The notes beneath the pieces were generated by a model. The model saw nothing but the letters and a program-made list of their open reading frames with translations, was not told where the DNA came from and did no database searches. DNA of 64,000 nt. It comes from CAWUEX02 sp038148375 (lineage in GTDB: Bacteria > Pseudomonadota > Alphaproteobacteria > Rhodospirillales > Rhodospirillaceae). The first letter of the stretch is position 1. Every line of letters starts with the position of its first letter. Position numbers and translations under genes: made by a program. The DNA is taken from assembly GCA_038148375.1 (NCBI GenBank), contig JAYQVH010000002.1, forward strand, positions 1-64,000, written 5' to 3'. Shown here piece after piece: positions 1-10,362 of this stretch.

Positions 1-1340
1 GTATCGATGCGTCTGAGGCACTGCAAGTGTCTGCCAAGACAGGAGCTGGCGTTCCAGAAGTATTGGAACAGTTGGTGGCGCGCCTTCCAGCTCCTAAAGG
101 GTCGGCGGAAGCGCCCTTAAAAGCGCTACTGGTTGATTCCTGGTACGACACTTACCTTGGCGTCGTCATTCTCGTGCGTGTCGTCGAGGGCAAACTGCGC
201 AAGGGCATGAAGATTAGAATGATGTCCAATGGCGCGACCTATGAGCTCGATGGTGTTGGCGTCTTTACACCTAAGCGTGTGGATACACCCGAGCTCGGAC
301 CGGGTGAAATCGGCTTTCTGAATGCCAGTATTAAATCTGTTGCAGATTGTCAGGTCGGGGACACAATTACGGAAGAACGGCGGCAGACCGATTCACCTTT
401 ACCTGGGTTTCGTCCGTCCACGCCCGTCGTATTTTGCGGGCTTTTCCCGATTGATGCCTCAGATTATGAAGATCTTCGGGACAGTCTCGCTAAGCTTCAC
501 CTCAATGACGCCAGTTTCGAGTATCAAGCTGAAAGTTCCGCTGCTCTCGGGTTCGGTTACCGTTGCGGATTTCTGGGCTTGTTGCACATGGAAATCGTGC
601 AGGAGCGGCTGGCACGCGAATTCGGCCTTGAACTGATTACAACGGCCCCGAGTGTGGTCTACCGCATTCACACGACAGCGGAGGATGTTCAAGAGCTCCA
701 CAATCCGGCCGATATGCCCGATGTCACGAAAATTACGGCCATGGAAGAGCCTTGGGTTAAGGCAACCATACTGGTGCCCGATGATTACCTTGGTCCGGTG
801 TTGCAGCTCTGCACTGAGCGCCGCGGTGAGCAGCTGGATTTGACATATGTGGGTTCACGGGCGATGGCCGTCTATCGCTTGCCTCTGAATGAGATCGTTT
901 TCGATTTTTATGACCGGCTTAAGTCCATTTCGAAAGGATATGCGAGTTTCGATTATGAAATGGAGGGATACCAGGAAAGTGATCTTGTCAGAGTGTCTAT
1001 CCTGGTAAACGCCGAGCCCGTCGATGCACTTTCATTTATCGCGCATCGCTCCCAGGCTGAAACGCGAGGCCGGCAGATTTGCGCGCGCCTCAAGGATTTA
1101 ATTCCCCGTCACCTATTTAAGATTCCGGTGCAGGCCGCGATTGGGGGCAAAGTTATTGCGCGAGAAACCATCAGCGCGATGCGGAAAGACGTAACCGCGA
1201 AGTGTTACGGCGGCGACATAACGCGAAAAAGAAAACTTCTTGATAAGCAAAAAGAAGGAAAGAAGAAAATGCGTCAATTCGGACGGGTAGAAATTCCTCA
1301 AACGGCTTTTATCGAAGCACTCAAAATGCCGGACGCCTGA
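1..1340 (+). CDS. lepA: Elongation factor 4 (LepA), C-terminal part; start lies outside the window
   Basis: Ribosome-associated GTPase that back-translocates or remodels stalled ribosomes. The reading frame is open from base 3 (IDASEALQVSAKTG) to the TGA at 1338-1340, giving about 445 of the usual 600 residues. The first visible residues are the end of the G domain (SAKTG is the G5 guanine-recognition motif). They are followed by the beta-barrel domain II, an EF-G domain III/V-like part containing GFRCGFLGLLHMEI-type sequence, and the LepA-specific C-terminal domain with KKMRQFGRVEIP near the end. The GTG at 27 is internal, not the start. The gene converges on the small membrane protein gene that ends at 1356. 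No oddities are visible. Confidence 0.97.
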   Translation, partial: IDASEALQVSAKTGAGVPEVLEQLVARLPAPKGSAEAPLKALLVDSWYDTYLGVVILVRVVEGKLRKGMKIRMMSNGATYELDGVGVFTPKRVDTPELGPGEIGFLNASIKSVADCQVGDTITEERRQTDSPLPGFRPSTPVVFCGLFPIDASDYEDLRDSLAKLHLNDASFEYQAESSAALGFGYRCGFLGLLHMEIVQERLAREFGLELITTAPSVVYRIHTTAEDVQELHNPADMPDVTKITAMEEPWVKATILVPDDYLGPVLQLCTERRGEQLDLTYVGSRAMAVYRLPLNEIVFDFYDRLKSISKGYASFDYEMEGYQESDLVRVSILVNAEPVDALSFIAHRSQAETRGRQICARLKDLIPRHLFKIPVQAAIGGKVIARETISAMRKDVTAKCYGGDITRKRKLLDKQKEGKKKMRQFGRVEIPQTAFIEALKMPDA

Positions 1341-1355
1341 TCGCCTTTGCCGGCG

Positions 1356-1661
1356 TCAAGCAGACAGGAATAACCTGCCGCGCGGAGGGCGGCGGCGGCA
1401 AACATGTGCGAGAATTACGCCAACGGGCCCAACAACAGCCCACGCCGGCATCGCCATAAAAACCGTGACAATCAGCAGCCACATACTTCCGGCTGAACTT
1501 GTCTGCTCAACCTGAGGCGTTTGCCCCCACAACAGCGCCCACACATCCGATGTCGCGAGCCCGTGGTAACTGCCGGTGCCGAGCGCCATAACAGCTTCCC
1601 CTGACGCCATAAGCAGCGCGACAGCGATCATGCTCCAGCCAACAATGCGACCAATAAACAT
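1356..1661 (-). CDS. Small two-helix membrane protein, unknown function
   Basis: 101 residues starting MFIGRIVGW. One hydrophobic helix lies at about residues 5-27 and a second at about 60-85 (WLLIVTVFMAMPAWAVVGPVG), ending in a basic CRRRPPRGR tail, so it is probably an inner-membrane protein with a positive cytoplasmic end. The layout (MFIGR start, PAWAVVGPVG in the second helix, arginine tail) resembles small uncharacterised membrane proteins common in Alphaproteobacteria. The start at 1661 is preferred over a longer frame because AGGAG lies about 12 bases upstream and the first helix begins there. It is convergent with lepA. Function is not known. Confidence 0.7.
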   Translation of the reverse strand: MFIGRIVGWSMIAVALLMASGEAVMALGTGSYHGLATSDVWALLWGQTPQVEQTSSAGSMWLLIVTVFMAMPAWAVVGPVGVILAHVCRRRPPRGRLFLSA

Positions 1662-1705
1662 TGGTTGCGTGCGCTCCTGAGTCGTTTTGTTACCCCTTAT
1701 TCTCA

Positions 1706-1735
1706 ACCATACGGGACAACTAACTATAATTTCAA
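1706..1735 (-). promoter_or_regulatory. Candidate sigma70-type promoter for the small membrane protein
   Basis: Read on the minus strand, TTGAAA (1735-1730) and TATGGT (1711-1706) are separated by 18 bases, about 45 bases before the start codon at 1661. This is a match by eye only. Confidence 0.4.
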
Positions 1736-1779
1736 CATATTTATCGCTCGTTTCGACTCAAATCTGTACTTAAGATACG

Positions 1780-1808
1780 TTGCCAGCCTTGGATTCCTGC
1801 GTTAGGTT
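1780..1808 (+). promoter_or_regulatory. Candidate promoter of the tRNA-Ser gene
   Basis: TTGCCA at 1780-1785, a 17-base spacer, then TAGGTT at 1803-1808, ending 16 bases before the tRNA. The -35 match is good and the -10 match is poor. Confidence 0.35.
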
Positions 1809-1824
1809 CCGCGCCTTCTGTGCC

Positions 1825-1914
1825 GGAGGGATGGCCGAGTGGTCGAAGGCGCACGCCTGGAAAGTGTGTATACGGGAGACCGTATCGTGGGTTCGAATCC
1901 CACTCCCTCCGCCA
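1825..1914 (+). tRNA. tRNA-Ser (anticodon GGA), CCA encoded
   Basis: The 5' acceptor strand GGAGGGA (1825-1831) pairs with TCCCTCC (1904-1910), followed by discriminator G and encoded CCA (1912-1914). The anticodon stem CACGC/GTGTG (1852-1856 with 1864-1868) closes the loop CTGGAAA, putting GGA at 1859-1861, which reads UCC/UCU serine codons. A long variable arm (TACGGGAGACCGTA) follows, as expected for class II serine tRNAs, then the TTCGAAT T-loop. No duplicated 3' end that would mark an integrated element was seen in the window. Confidence 0.97.
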
Positions 1915-1975
1915 TTTCCACAGAAAATCCTTAACCTGTGCGCACTGGCGTACGGGTTGTTAAGAAGTCGGTTCG

Positions 1976-2350
1976 TCACTCTTCTCGAACGACACCGCTT
2001 AAGAATTCCGCCTGTCCGCTTTCCTCCAAACCATCGTATAGACTCCCGAAAATCCGCTGCGTAAATACCCTCCGCGCATCGCGCATACTGGCTTTCATAT
2101 CTTGGTCCGGCCTGAAGGATTCGATCATGTCCGGCGTAACCTTGCCCTCAGTCGCAAGCAAATGCTCGATTATCATTTGACGGTCACGATTGACCCAGAT
2201 CTCTCCTGCCAGCTGAAGGCAAACCTCCAGTAGGTGATCAATCATCGGGTCGCGGTAGTAATGCGGATGTCCCTTGTCGAAACCCGGTAGCTCGGAGACA
2301 TAGTCAAGGTCTTTATTCAAGTCGACTTTGGCAGGCTTATCGGCGCTCAC
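1976..2350 (-). CDS. Small helical protein with a W-x-x-RDRQM motif (copy 1)
   Basis: 124 residues from a GTG start (2350-2348) to 1976; soluble, no signal peptide, rich in charged helices. The core EIWVNRDRQMIIEHLLATEG is clearly related to the small protein at 14401-14703 (ELWALRDRQMVTEEVLKEKG). Both then have a proline (F-R-P-D / H-K-P-S) and a second block (S-M-R-D-A-R / K-L-R-D-A-R). A histidine-rich stretch (GHPHYYRD) precedes the core only in this copy. The function is unknown to me. The second copy sits directly after a methyltransferase gene in the same direction, while this one stands alone, divergent from the solute-binding protein. The start is uncertain because the ribosome binding site is weak. 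Confidence 0.72.
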   Translation of the reverse strand: MSADKPAKVDLNKDLDYVSELPGFDKGHPHYYRDPMIDHLLEVCLQLAGEIWVNRDRQMIIEHLLATEGKVTPDMIESFRPDQDMKASMRDARRVFTQRIFGSLYDGLEESGQAEFLSGVVREE

Positions 2351-2437
2351 TGATTTTCTCGCTTATATTCCAGAGTGCGCGTTTATCATAACGCCACACA
2401 TCTCGAGTTATCAGTACTTATTCGAGGAACCTTATAC

Positions 2438-3976
2438 GTGAAACTTAGCCGGTTTTCTAAACGTCTTTCTGGCCTCAAGCCATTGTTAGCAGCATTGACC
2501 GTTGTGGTTTCTATAGCTCCTCTCGAGCCAATGCATGCGGTTGAAAGGGAGCTTCGCATCGCGGTCGACGCGCTCCCTCCTTTTCTTGGCCATCCTTTCG
2601 CATCCACGGCGAGGCCGACCGTGTTTACGACAAGCGCAATTTACGAGGGCCTGATCCGATTCGACATCAACGGCAATATGAATCCGCTTCTCGCCGTGTC
2701 TTGGAAAAACCTAGATGAACTTACCTGGCGTTTTACATTGCGAGATGGGGTCAAATTTTCAAACGGTAGCAGACTAACCAGCGAGTCCATCGAAACAGCA
2801 GTGCAATGGTTGACGAGCGATGCGTCTTTAAGAGACAGCGTGCGCGGTGAAATTCCATTTCTGCGCGACGTTCAAATTGTAGACGAACGAACCGCCGACA
2901 TCGTGACCGCATTTCCTGTACCCAATATGCCGCGCTATGCCGGTTCTTTGATCATTGTAGAGCCGGATTTGTTCAGATCCCTCGGCCGACAGGCTTACGC
3001 CGAGAATCCGGTTGGAACAGGTCCGTTTCAGGTTAGCAACTGGGGTGCGACAACAATCAAGATGGAGGCAAACCCCTATGCGTGGCGAGTTCCGCAAGTC
3101 GACCAAGTGGAGATTGTCGCGCTTCCAAGTATTTCCGGCCGCGTTCAAGCACTTTTGTCGGGGCGAGTTGATGTTGCGACAGGTTTAGGTCCTGATGAAC
3201 GTCAGCCAATTGAAGCCGGTGGTGCGGTCGTGCAGACGTGGCTCGATCCATCTGTTGCGGCAATCACATTTGTGACCGTTCACGGAGGCCCGCTTTCCGA
3301 TCCGCTCGTTCGCCAAGCGCTCAACTACGGGGTAAACAAGGAGCAAATTATCGATACGTTCTTCGGCGGCCTTACATCTCCAGCAACTCAGGGCGTGTCT
3401 CATCAAGCTTTCGGCTTTAACCCCGACCTCAAACCCTACCCTTTTGATCCTGACAAGGCGCGACGGTTGCTCGCAGATGCCGGCTATCCAGACGGGTTTA
3501 CGTTCATTTTTCTCACCCAATCTGGGCTCGGATCTGGCGCGCTTGTCTTTCAGCAAGTGGCAAGCGATCTCTCCCGTATCGGCGTTGAGATGATCATCCG
3601 GCAACTTCCTGCTGCCGCTTATTTCGATGCTGTGTTGCGCGACCCTGACCATGGCAACGCAGATGCCCATGCCACTATTTGGCCTGCGTGGCCGATCTTC
3701 GATGCTATGCGCCCTTTGCTGATGCACTCCTGTTTGAGGCCGACACCCTGGCATTGTGACGAGGCCATACAGCCCAAAATCAACGAAGCTCTTGAAGAGT
3801 GGGATGAAAACCGGGGACTCGGATTGCGTCGCGAGCTGATGGCGTATACGCGAGACTCGGCTCCGGCGATTTTTCTTTACGAGTCACCCGAATTCGTCGG
3901 TCTGTCACGGCGCGTCAAAAACTATCGACAATTGCACGGTATCATTGCGTACGACGAAATTCGGCTGCTCGACTGA
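2438..3976 (+). CDS. Orphan ABC-type solute-binding protein, family 5 (peptide/nickel type)
   Basis: 512 residues. It is a periplasmic ligand-binding protein of the DppA/OppA class, family recognised from LTWRFTLRDGVKFSNG, PVGTGPF, VRQALNYGVNKEQIID and ARRLLADAGYPDGF. The GTG at 2438 is chosen over one at 2375 because GAGGAA lies about 9 bases upstream and a Sec signal peptide (VKLSRFSKRLSGLKPLLAAL) begins there. No permease or ATPase gene is adjacent; both neighbours are on the opposite strand. A clear paralogue, equally orphaned, is at 51436-52941; both keep the block S-C near a H-C-D (HSCLRPTPWHCDEAI), suggesting a conserved disulfide. The ligand cannot be read from sequence. Confidence 0.9.
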   Translation: MKLSRFSKRLSGLKPLLAALTVVVSIAPLEPMHAVERELRIAVDALPPFLGHPFASTARPTVFTTSAIYEGLIRFDINGNMNPLLAVSWKNLDELTWRFTLRDGVKFSNGSRLTSESIETAVQWLTSDASLRDSVRGEIPFLRDVQIVDERTADIVTAFPVPNMPRYAGSLIIVEPDLFRSLGRQAYAENPVGTGPFQVSNWGATTIKMEANPYAWRVPQVDQVEIVALPSISGRVQALLSGRVDVATGLGPDERQPIEAGGAVVQTWLDPSVAAITFVTVHGGPLSDPLVRQALNYGVNKEQIIDTFFGGLTSPATQGVSHQAFGFNPDLKPYPFDPDKARRLLADAGYPDGFTFIFLTQSGLGSGALVFQQVASDLSRIGVEMIIRQLPAAAYFDAVLRDPDHGNADAHATIWPAWPIFDAMRPLLMHSCLRPTPWHCDEAIQPKINEALEEWDENRGLGLRRELMAYTRDSAPAIFLYESPEFVGLSRRVKNYRQLHGIIAYDEIRLLD

Positions 3977-3989
3977 GCGCACTCAGGTC

Positions 3990-4961
3990 TTAGTGCTCAG
4001 CGCAGAACTCTCCTAAGTCGTCCGACATATTTGTATCGGGGGCCTCTATCCAGGTATCGATCAGATCGAGAATTTTATTCTGATCTCTAACCTGAAACAT
4101 GAGATGCGGTCCGCCCTCGAAAATTCTAAACGTACCTCCCGCTCCAAGTCTCTTTCCTAATGCGCAAATTGACCTAGGATGAATTTGACTGTCTTCAGTG
4201 CCGAACAACACTAGCGTCGGCGCTGAAATTTCAGATGCAGCCTCTGATGCATAATCGCTCAATCGAATAAGACCGTGGTATGTGTCGAGGCGGACCTTAT
4301 CGATTATTTTCGGATTCTCCGCCCAACGTGACGCATGATAGTCGGCGAGACGGTCATCGTATGTGCGCGGTACGTCGGCCTCGTATGAGGCCGCCACTCT
4401 GGTTAACGCCCAAAGCCCGGCATTAAACCAGTACCGTTTAGGCCGGTTTTCGCGCACACCCGGTCCAGATAGAATTAGCGCATGCGGCCTCGGAAAAGCG
4501 CCTCGGGTGACCGCACCAATTACGACCGCCGCGCCCATGCTTTCCCCCATTAGAATGTGTGGCGCCTCCGGCCCAGCAACCGTCCGCACGGCTTGAGTGA
4601 AATCCTGGAAATCGTTGATCATCGTGTCTGTGCCAGCCCATAGGCCGCGATGTGGCGCGTTGCCGAAACCGCGCTGGTCGTATGCCCAAACCGCAATATT
4701 GCGCTCGGCTAGGTGTGCACCAATAAGCGCGAATGCATCGCGAAACTCGCCGAAACTGTGCGCGGCGATCACGACCTTGTCTGGATTTGTGCGGGGGCCC
4801 CATACTGTCAACGGCAGTACAACGCCGTCGCGCGCAATGAAAGACCCGTTCTCGATGCGGGGTTCTGAAACAGCCGGTCCCATGGGCTTATAGGAGGGTG
4901 TGCAACCGGTGAAGCATACAGACAATATCAGCAGCGCAATGGCGCAGTGTGTTGAACTCAA
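3990..4961 (-). CDS. Lipoprotein alpha/beta-hydrolase, monoacylglycerol-lipase type (S33-like)
   Basis: 323 residues. The lipobox FTGC places the lipidated cysteine at residue 20, so the mature protein is membrane-anchored. The hydrolase core shows AYDQRGFG, nucleophile elbow GESMG (Ser141), acid GTEDSQ and histidine GGPHL, a complete Ser-Asp-His triad. This is the serine-aminopeptidase/monoglyceride-lipase branch, so an acylglycerol or other ester substrate is likely. The start codon is TTG (4961-4959), overlapping the TGA of the upstream dipeptidase gene in TTGA, with GGAG 6 bases before it; translation is probably coupled. Dipeptidase and lipase therefore form a two-gene unit of exported hydrolases. 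Confidence 0.88.
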   Translation of the reverse strand: MSSTHCAIALLILSVCFTGCTPSYKPMGPAVSEPRIENGSFIARDGVVLPLTVWGPRTNPDKVVIAAHSFGEFRDAFALIGAHLAERNIAVWAYDQRGFGNAPHRGLWAGTDTMINDFQDFTQAVRTVAGPEAPHILMGESMGAAVVIGAVTRGAFPRPHALILSGPGVRENRPKRYWFNAGLWALTRVAASYEADVPRTYDDRLADYHASRWAENPKIIDKVRLDTYHGLIRLSDYASEAASEISAPTLVLFGTEDSQIHPRSICALGKRLGAGGTFRIFEGGPHLMFQVRDQNKILDLIDTWIEAPDTNMSDDLGEFCAEH

Positions 4962-6229
4962 TTCTCACTCCGGTGCCGTATCGCATATGTTTCAACGTCT
5001 TCCATAACACGCAGCAGATTTCCGCCCCACATCAGCGCAATCTCATCTTCATCGTAGCCACGCTTAACCAATTCGAGCGTCACATTGAAAGTGTCGGCCG
5101 CATCAGACCAACCCTCAATCCCGCCACCGCCATTGAAGTCAGAAGCGATCCCGACATGCTGAAGCCCGATTTTATCGATCGCGTAATCAATGTGATCGAC
5201 AAGGTCTTTGACGCCTGCGCGCGGATACTCAAGATCAATCTCCGCCATTTTGGCGTCGTAAACCTTGAGGTCATCTTTACTTAGGTTTCTAAAATCAGCG
5301 AAGGACTTAAGTCCCATATCCGACCATAGAGCATCAATCGCATCTTGTTTGCCGGCGGGTACAGCTCGTAGGTATGTGTCGAACGCAACGACTTGAACCA
5401 CACCATTGTTTTCCTTTAACGCCATGAGTTCGGCATCGCTGAGATTGCGCGGATGATTAAGGATGCCATCAACGCCGGAGTGAGACGCGATAACCGGGGC
5501 GGCTGACGTTTCAATGATGTCCAAAGCGGTTTGTTCAGCGGAGTGAGAAATATCGACCATAATTCCAAGCTCATTCAATCGCTTAACAACTTGGCGTCCG
5601 AGATCGGATAGCCCGCCGTGTTCCGCCGCGGGTTCTCCCAATCGGCGGTTCGGAACGGCGGAGTCGCCCAGATCATTGTGGCCGTTATGCACGATACCGA
5701 AATATCGGGCGCCGTAATCGTAGAACTGATCGAGCAGACGGAGGTCTTGGCCCATCGGGTACCCGTTCTCGATCCCGATCAACGCGACCTTTTTGCCGGA
5801 TGCGTCGATGCGGCGCACGTCATCGGCAGTCAGCGCAAGTTCAATCTGGTCCGGATACATATCCGTGGTCACCTTGTGTATCGCGGCAAACTTGATAAAT
5901 GCGTCCGCCAGCGCACGGCCGTAACCAGAAGTTGTGCGGGGGCCCTGACCAACAAAGACGATGATGAACGTCGCGTCGAGCCCGCCTTCAATCATGGTCG
6001 GAATATGAACCTGCTGTCCGCGCGGGCCCGGTTTCATCGGATCATACGCGTCAGTGGCGAAGTTCGGGGGGATGTCGACATGGGTATCGATCGTTATGAC
6101 ACGCTCATGGATGCCGCGCGCCCGCTCGACCAGTTCAGCACTTGTTTCTGCCGAAGCTGTTTGCGGCGTGATTGAGATCATCAACGCGAACACTAACGTG
6201 CATGATGACAATTTTTTGAGAGGCATCAT
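4958..6229 (-). CDS. Membrane dipeptidase (peptidase M19), exported, active site intact
   Basis: 423 residues with a Sec signal peptide ending near ASAE (residue 28). The M19 family (renal dipeptidase fold, binuclear zinc TIM barrel) hydrolyses dipeptides, including D-residue-containing ones. All expected ligands are visible: H50-x-D52 (THVDIP), E154 (IGIENG), H229 (DISHS), H250 (IASHSG) and the catalytic D364 (IASDF). GGGGAGGG lies about 5 bases before the tandem ATGATG start. The TGA overlaps the TTG start of the lipase gene. A degenerate paralogue lies at 12506-13726, on the other side of the purU-meaB-mutBA block. Peptide salvage or turnover is a reasonable role; the exact substrate is unknown. 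Confidence 0.93.
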   Translation of the reverse strand: MMPLKKLSSCTLVFALMISITPQTASAETSAELVERARGIHERVITIDTHVDIPPNFATDAYDPMKPGPRGQQVHIPTMIEGGLDATFIIVFVGQGPRTTSGYGRALADAFIKFAAIHKVTTDMYPDQIELALTADDVRRIDASGKKVALIGIENGYPMGQDLRLLDQFYDYGARYFGIVHNGHNDLGDSAVPNRRLGEPAAEHGGLSDLGRQVVKRLNELGIMVDISHSAEQTALDIIETSAAPVIASHSGVDGILNHPRNLSDAELMALKENNGVVQVVAFDTYLRAVPAGKQDAIDALWSDMGLKSFADFRNLSKDDLKVYDAKMAEIDLEYPRAGVKDLVDHIDYAIDKIGLQHVGIASDFNGGGGIEGWSDAADTFNVTLELVKRGYDEDEIALMWGGNLLRVMEDVETYAIRHRSEN

Positions 6230-6287
6230 ATGCCCTCCCCATATTGCAGACGTTCAAGCGAGTTTGCTTATACCGTAGGCACTTAGG

Positions 6288-7163
6288 TTAGCGGAAGACT
6301 ACTGTCTTGAGCCCGTTCCTGAGAATTCGCCGTTCCGCGTGCCATCTAACGGCGCGTGCCAAGACCGAACTCTCTATATCCTGCCCAATGTGAATCATGT
6401 CTTCAGGTGTGCGTGTGTGATCGATACGCTCAACCGCTTGTTCAATGATAGGACCTTCGTCCAAGTCTGTCGTAACGTAATGCGCGGTCGCGCCAATGAT
6501 CTTAACGCCTCGCACATGCGCCTGGTGATATGGACGCGCGCCCTTAAATCCAGGTAAGAACGAGTGGTGGATATTGATGACGCGGCCGGAGAGTTTTTCA
6601 CATAAGCCCGGGGACAGTATTTGCATGTATCGCGCCAGTACGAGCAGCTCGGCATTACATGCCTCAAATACCGAATGGAGCCTCGTTTCCTGCTCAACTT
6701 TGGTCTCAGGTGTAATAGGCAGGTAATGGAATGGAATGCCGTGCCATTCGACGCGCTCTTTGAACGTATCGTGGTTGGATACAACCGCGGAAATCTCGAC
6801 AGGTATGGTGTTTGTCTCGACGCGGTGGAGAAGATCGTTGAGGCAGTGTCCGAATTTCGAGACGGCGATAACCACTTTCATCTTGCGATTCGCGTCGTGT
6901 AAATCCCAATCCATCGCGAACTGTTCACTAATCCGGCGCAAACCATCGGATATTGATAGGACGTCAATAGGATCGCCGGACGCCGCGCGGAACACTGTAC
7001 GCATAAAGAACTGGCCCGTGTCAGGATCGCCGTAATGGGCGGACTCTGTAATGAACGCGTTTTCGGCTGTTAAGAACGTGGCCACAGCCGCGACGATTCC
7101 AACCGCGTCAGGGCATCTGATTGTCAGAATCAGCGCGCGCGGAGGGGTTCCATCGCCAGGCAT
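6288..7163 (-). CDS. purU: Formyltetrahydrofolate deformylase PurU
   Basis: 291 residues; hydrolyses 10-formyl-THF to THF and formate, balancing one-carbon units. An N-terminal ACT domain (about residues 8-85, LTIRCPDAVGIVAAVA) precedes the formyltransferase-like domain (about 90-285). The catalytic Asn-His-Asp are in NIHHSFLPGFKGARPY and DLDEGPI. The start is 3 bases after the meaB stop, with GGAG about 10 bases upstream, so it is the last gene of the mutA-mutB-meaB-purU run. Its linkage to methylmalonyl-CoA mutase genes has no obvious metabolic logic beyond one-carbon and propionate catabolism. Confidence 0.95.
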   Translation of the reverse strand: MPGDGTPPRALILTIRCPDAVGIVAAVATFLTAENAFITESAHYGDPDTGQFFMRTVFRAASGDPIDVLSISDGLRRISEQFAMDWDLHDANRKMKVVIAVSKFGHCLNDLLHRVETNTIPVEISAVVSNHDTFKERVEWHGIPFHYLPITPETKVEQETRLHSVFEACNAELLVLARYMQILSPGLCEKLSGRVINIHHSFLPGFKGARPYHQAHVRGVKIIGATAHYVTTDLDEGPIIEQAVERIDHTRTPEDMIHIGQDIESSVLARAVRWHAERRILRNGLKTVVFR

Positions 7164-7166
7164 GCG

Positions 7167-8186
7167 CTAAACTCCAAACGCCTCAAACATTCGCTCGACG
7201 GCGAGTGCCGGCGTGAGTTCACCTGTAGCGACAGAATGCTCTAGTTCGGGCACCATCGCTTTCACACCGGGATGAGATTTTATTTTAGCGGTCAGGCGAT
7301 CTTCAACCATTGTCCACATCCACCGCACCTGCTGGCGTTTGCGCAGAGCGTCCAGGCCCCCAGACTCTGTCAATTGCTGGTGGCGCTGCATGATGCGAGC
7401 CCAAAGGTCGTCAAGACCGATGTTGTGGAGTGCGCTAACCGTAACGACAGGAGGAATCCAATCCTTATCCTTGGGAGTAATGATGCGAAGCGCATGCTGA
7501 TATTCGGCCGCTGATGCTTTGGCTTTCGTCTCATTGCCGCTGTCCGCCTTGTTCAGAGCGATCATGTCGGCAACTTCGAGAACGCCCTTTTTGATGCCTT
7601 GGAGTTCGTCTCCCGCGCCAGCGATTAGCAGGACTAAAAAGAAATCGACCATTTCTGCGACGGCAATCTCGGACTGGCCGACACCGACGGTCTCGACCAA
7701 GATCACGTCAAAACCAGCAGCTTCGCAGATCATGATGGTTTCCCGCGTCGTGCGGGTCACGCCGCCCAGCGTTCCCGATGTCGGCGACGGACGAATAAAC
7801 GCATTGTCGTCGACGGCAAGTTTGGCCATCCGAGTTTTATCGCCAAGGATCGAGCCGCCAGTACGCGCCGACGTTGGGTCAACGGCGAGTACAGCGACCT
7901 TGTGGCCGGCTTTGGTCAGATTGGTGCCAAGTGTGTCAATGAATGTGCTTTTACCCGCGCCCGGTACGCCCGAAATGCCCACGCGGACTGATCGGCCACA
8001 ATCGGGTGTTAGTTCGAGCAATAAATCCTGGGCGTGTCTCTGGTGCTCCGGTTTACGGCTTTCAATCAAAGTGATTGCCTGCGCGAGTTTCGCCCGGTCA
8101 CCGGATTTCACACCGGCTGCATAATCTTCAACGCTCAACCGCTTCCGGCCAGTCGGCGCGGTCGCAGTGTCTGATCCGGGAGGCAT
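7167..8186 (-). CDS. meaB: Methylmalonyl-CoA mutase-associated GTPase MeaB
   Basis: 339 residues. MeaB is the G-protein chaperone that gates cofactor loading of, and protects, adenosylcobalamin-dependent methylmalonyl-CoA mutase. Visible motifs are the P-loop GVPGAGKST, the SIMIBI-type AVDPTSARTGGSILGDKTRM, switch-region ETVGVGQSE and base-recognition NKAD. It is encoded 4 bases after mutB and 3 bases before purU, the expected operon partner arrangement. Length matches the family. Confidence 0.96.
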   Translation of the reverse strand: MPPGSDTATAPTGRKRLSVEDYAAGVKSGDRAKLAQAITLIESRKPEHQRHAQDLLLELTPDCGRSVRVGISGVPGAGKSTFIDTLGTNLTKAGHKVAVLAVDPTSARTGGSILGDKTRMAKLAVDDNAFIRPSPTSGTLGGVTRTTRETIMICEAAGFDVILVETVGVGQSEIAVAEMVDFFLVLLIAGAGDELQGIKKGVLEVADMIALNKADSGNETKAKASAAEYQHALRIITPKDKDWIPPVVTVSALHNIGLDDLWARIMQRHQQLTESGGLDALRKRQQVRWMWTMVEDRLTAKIKSHPGVKAMVPELEHSVATGELTPALAVERMFEAFGV

Positions 8187-8190
8187 GGAT

Positions 8191-10358
<2,168 letters not shown>

Positions 10359-10362
<4 letters not shown>

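Noticed and set aside
1825..1914. tRNA-Ser as an integration site
   Set aside because: No integrase gene and no duplicated tRNA 3' end found within the window.
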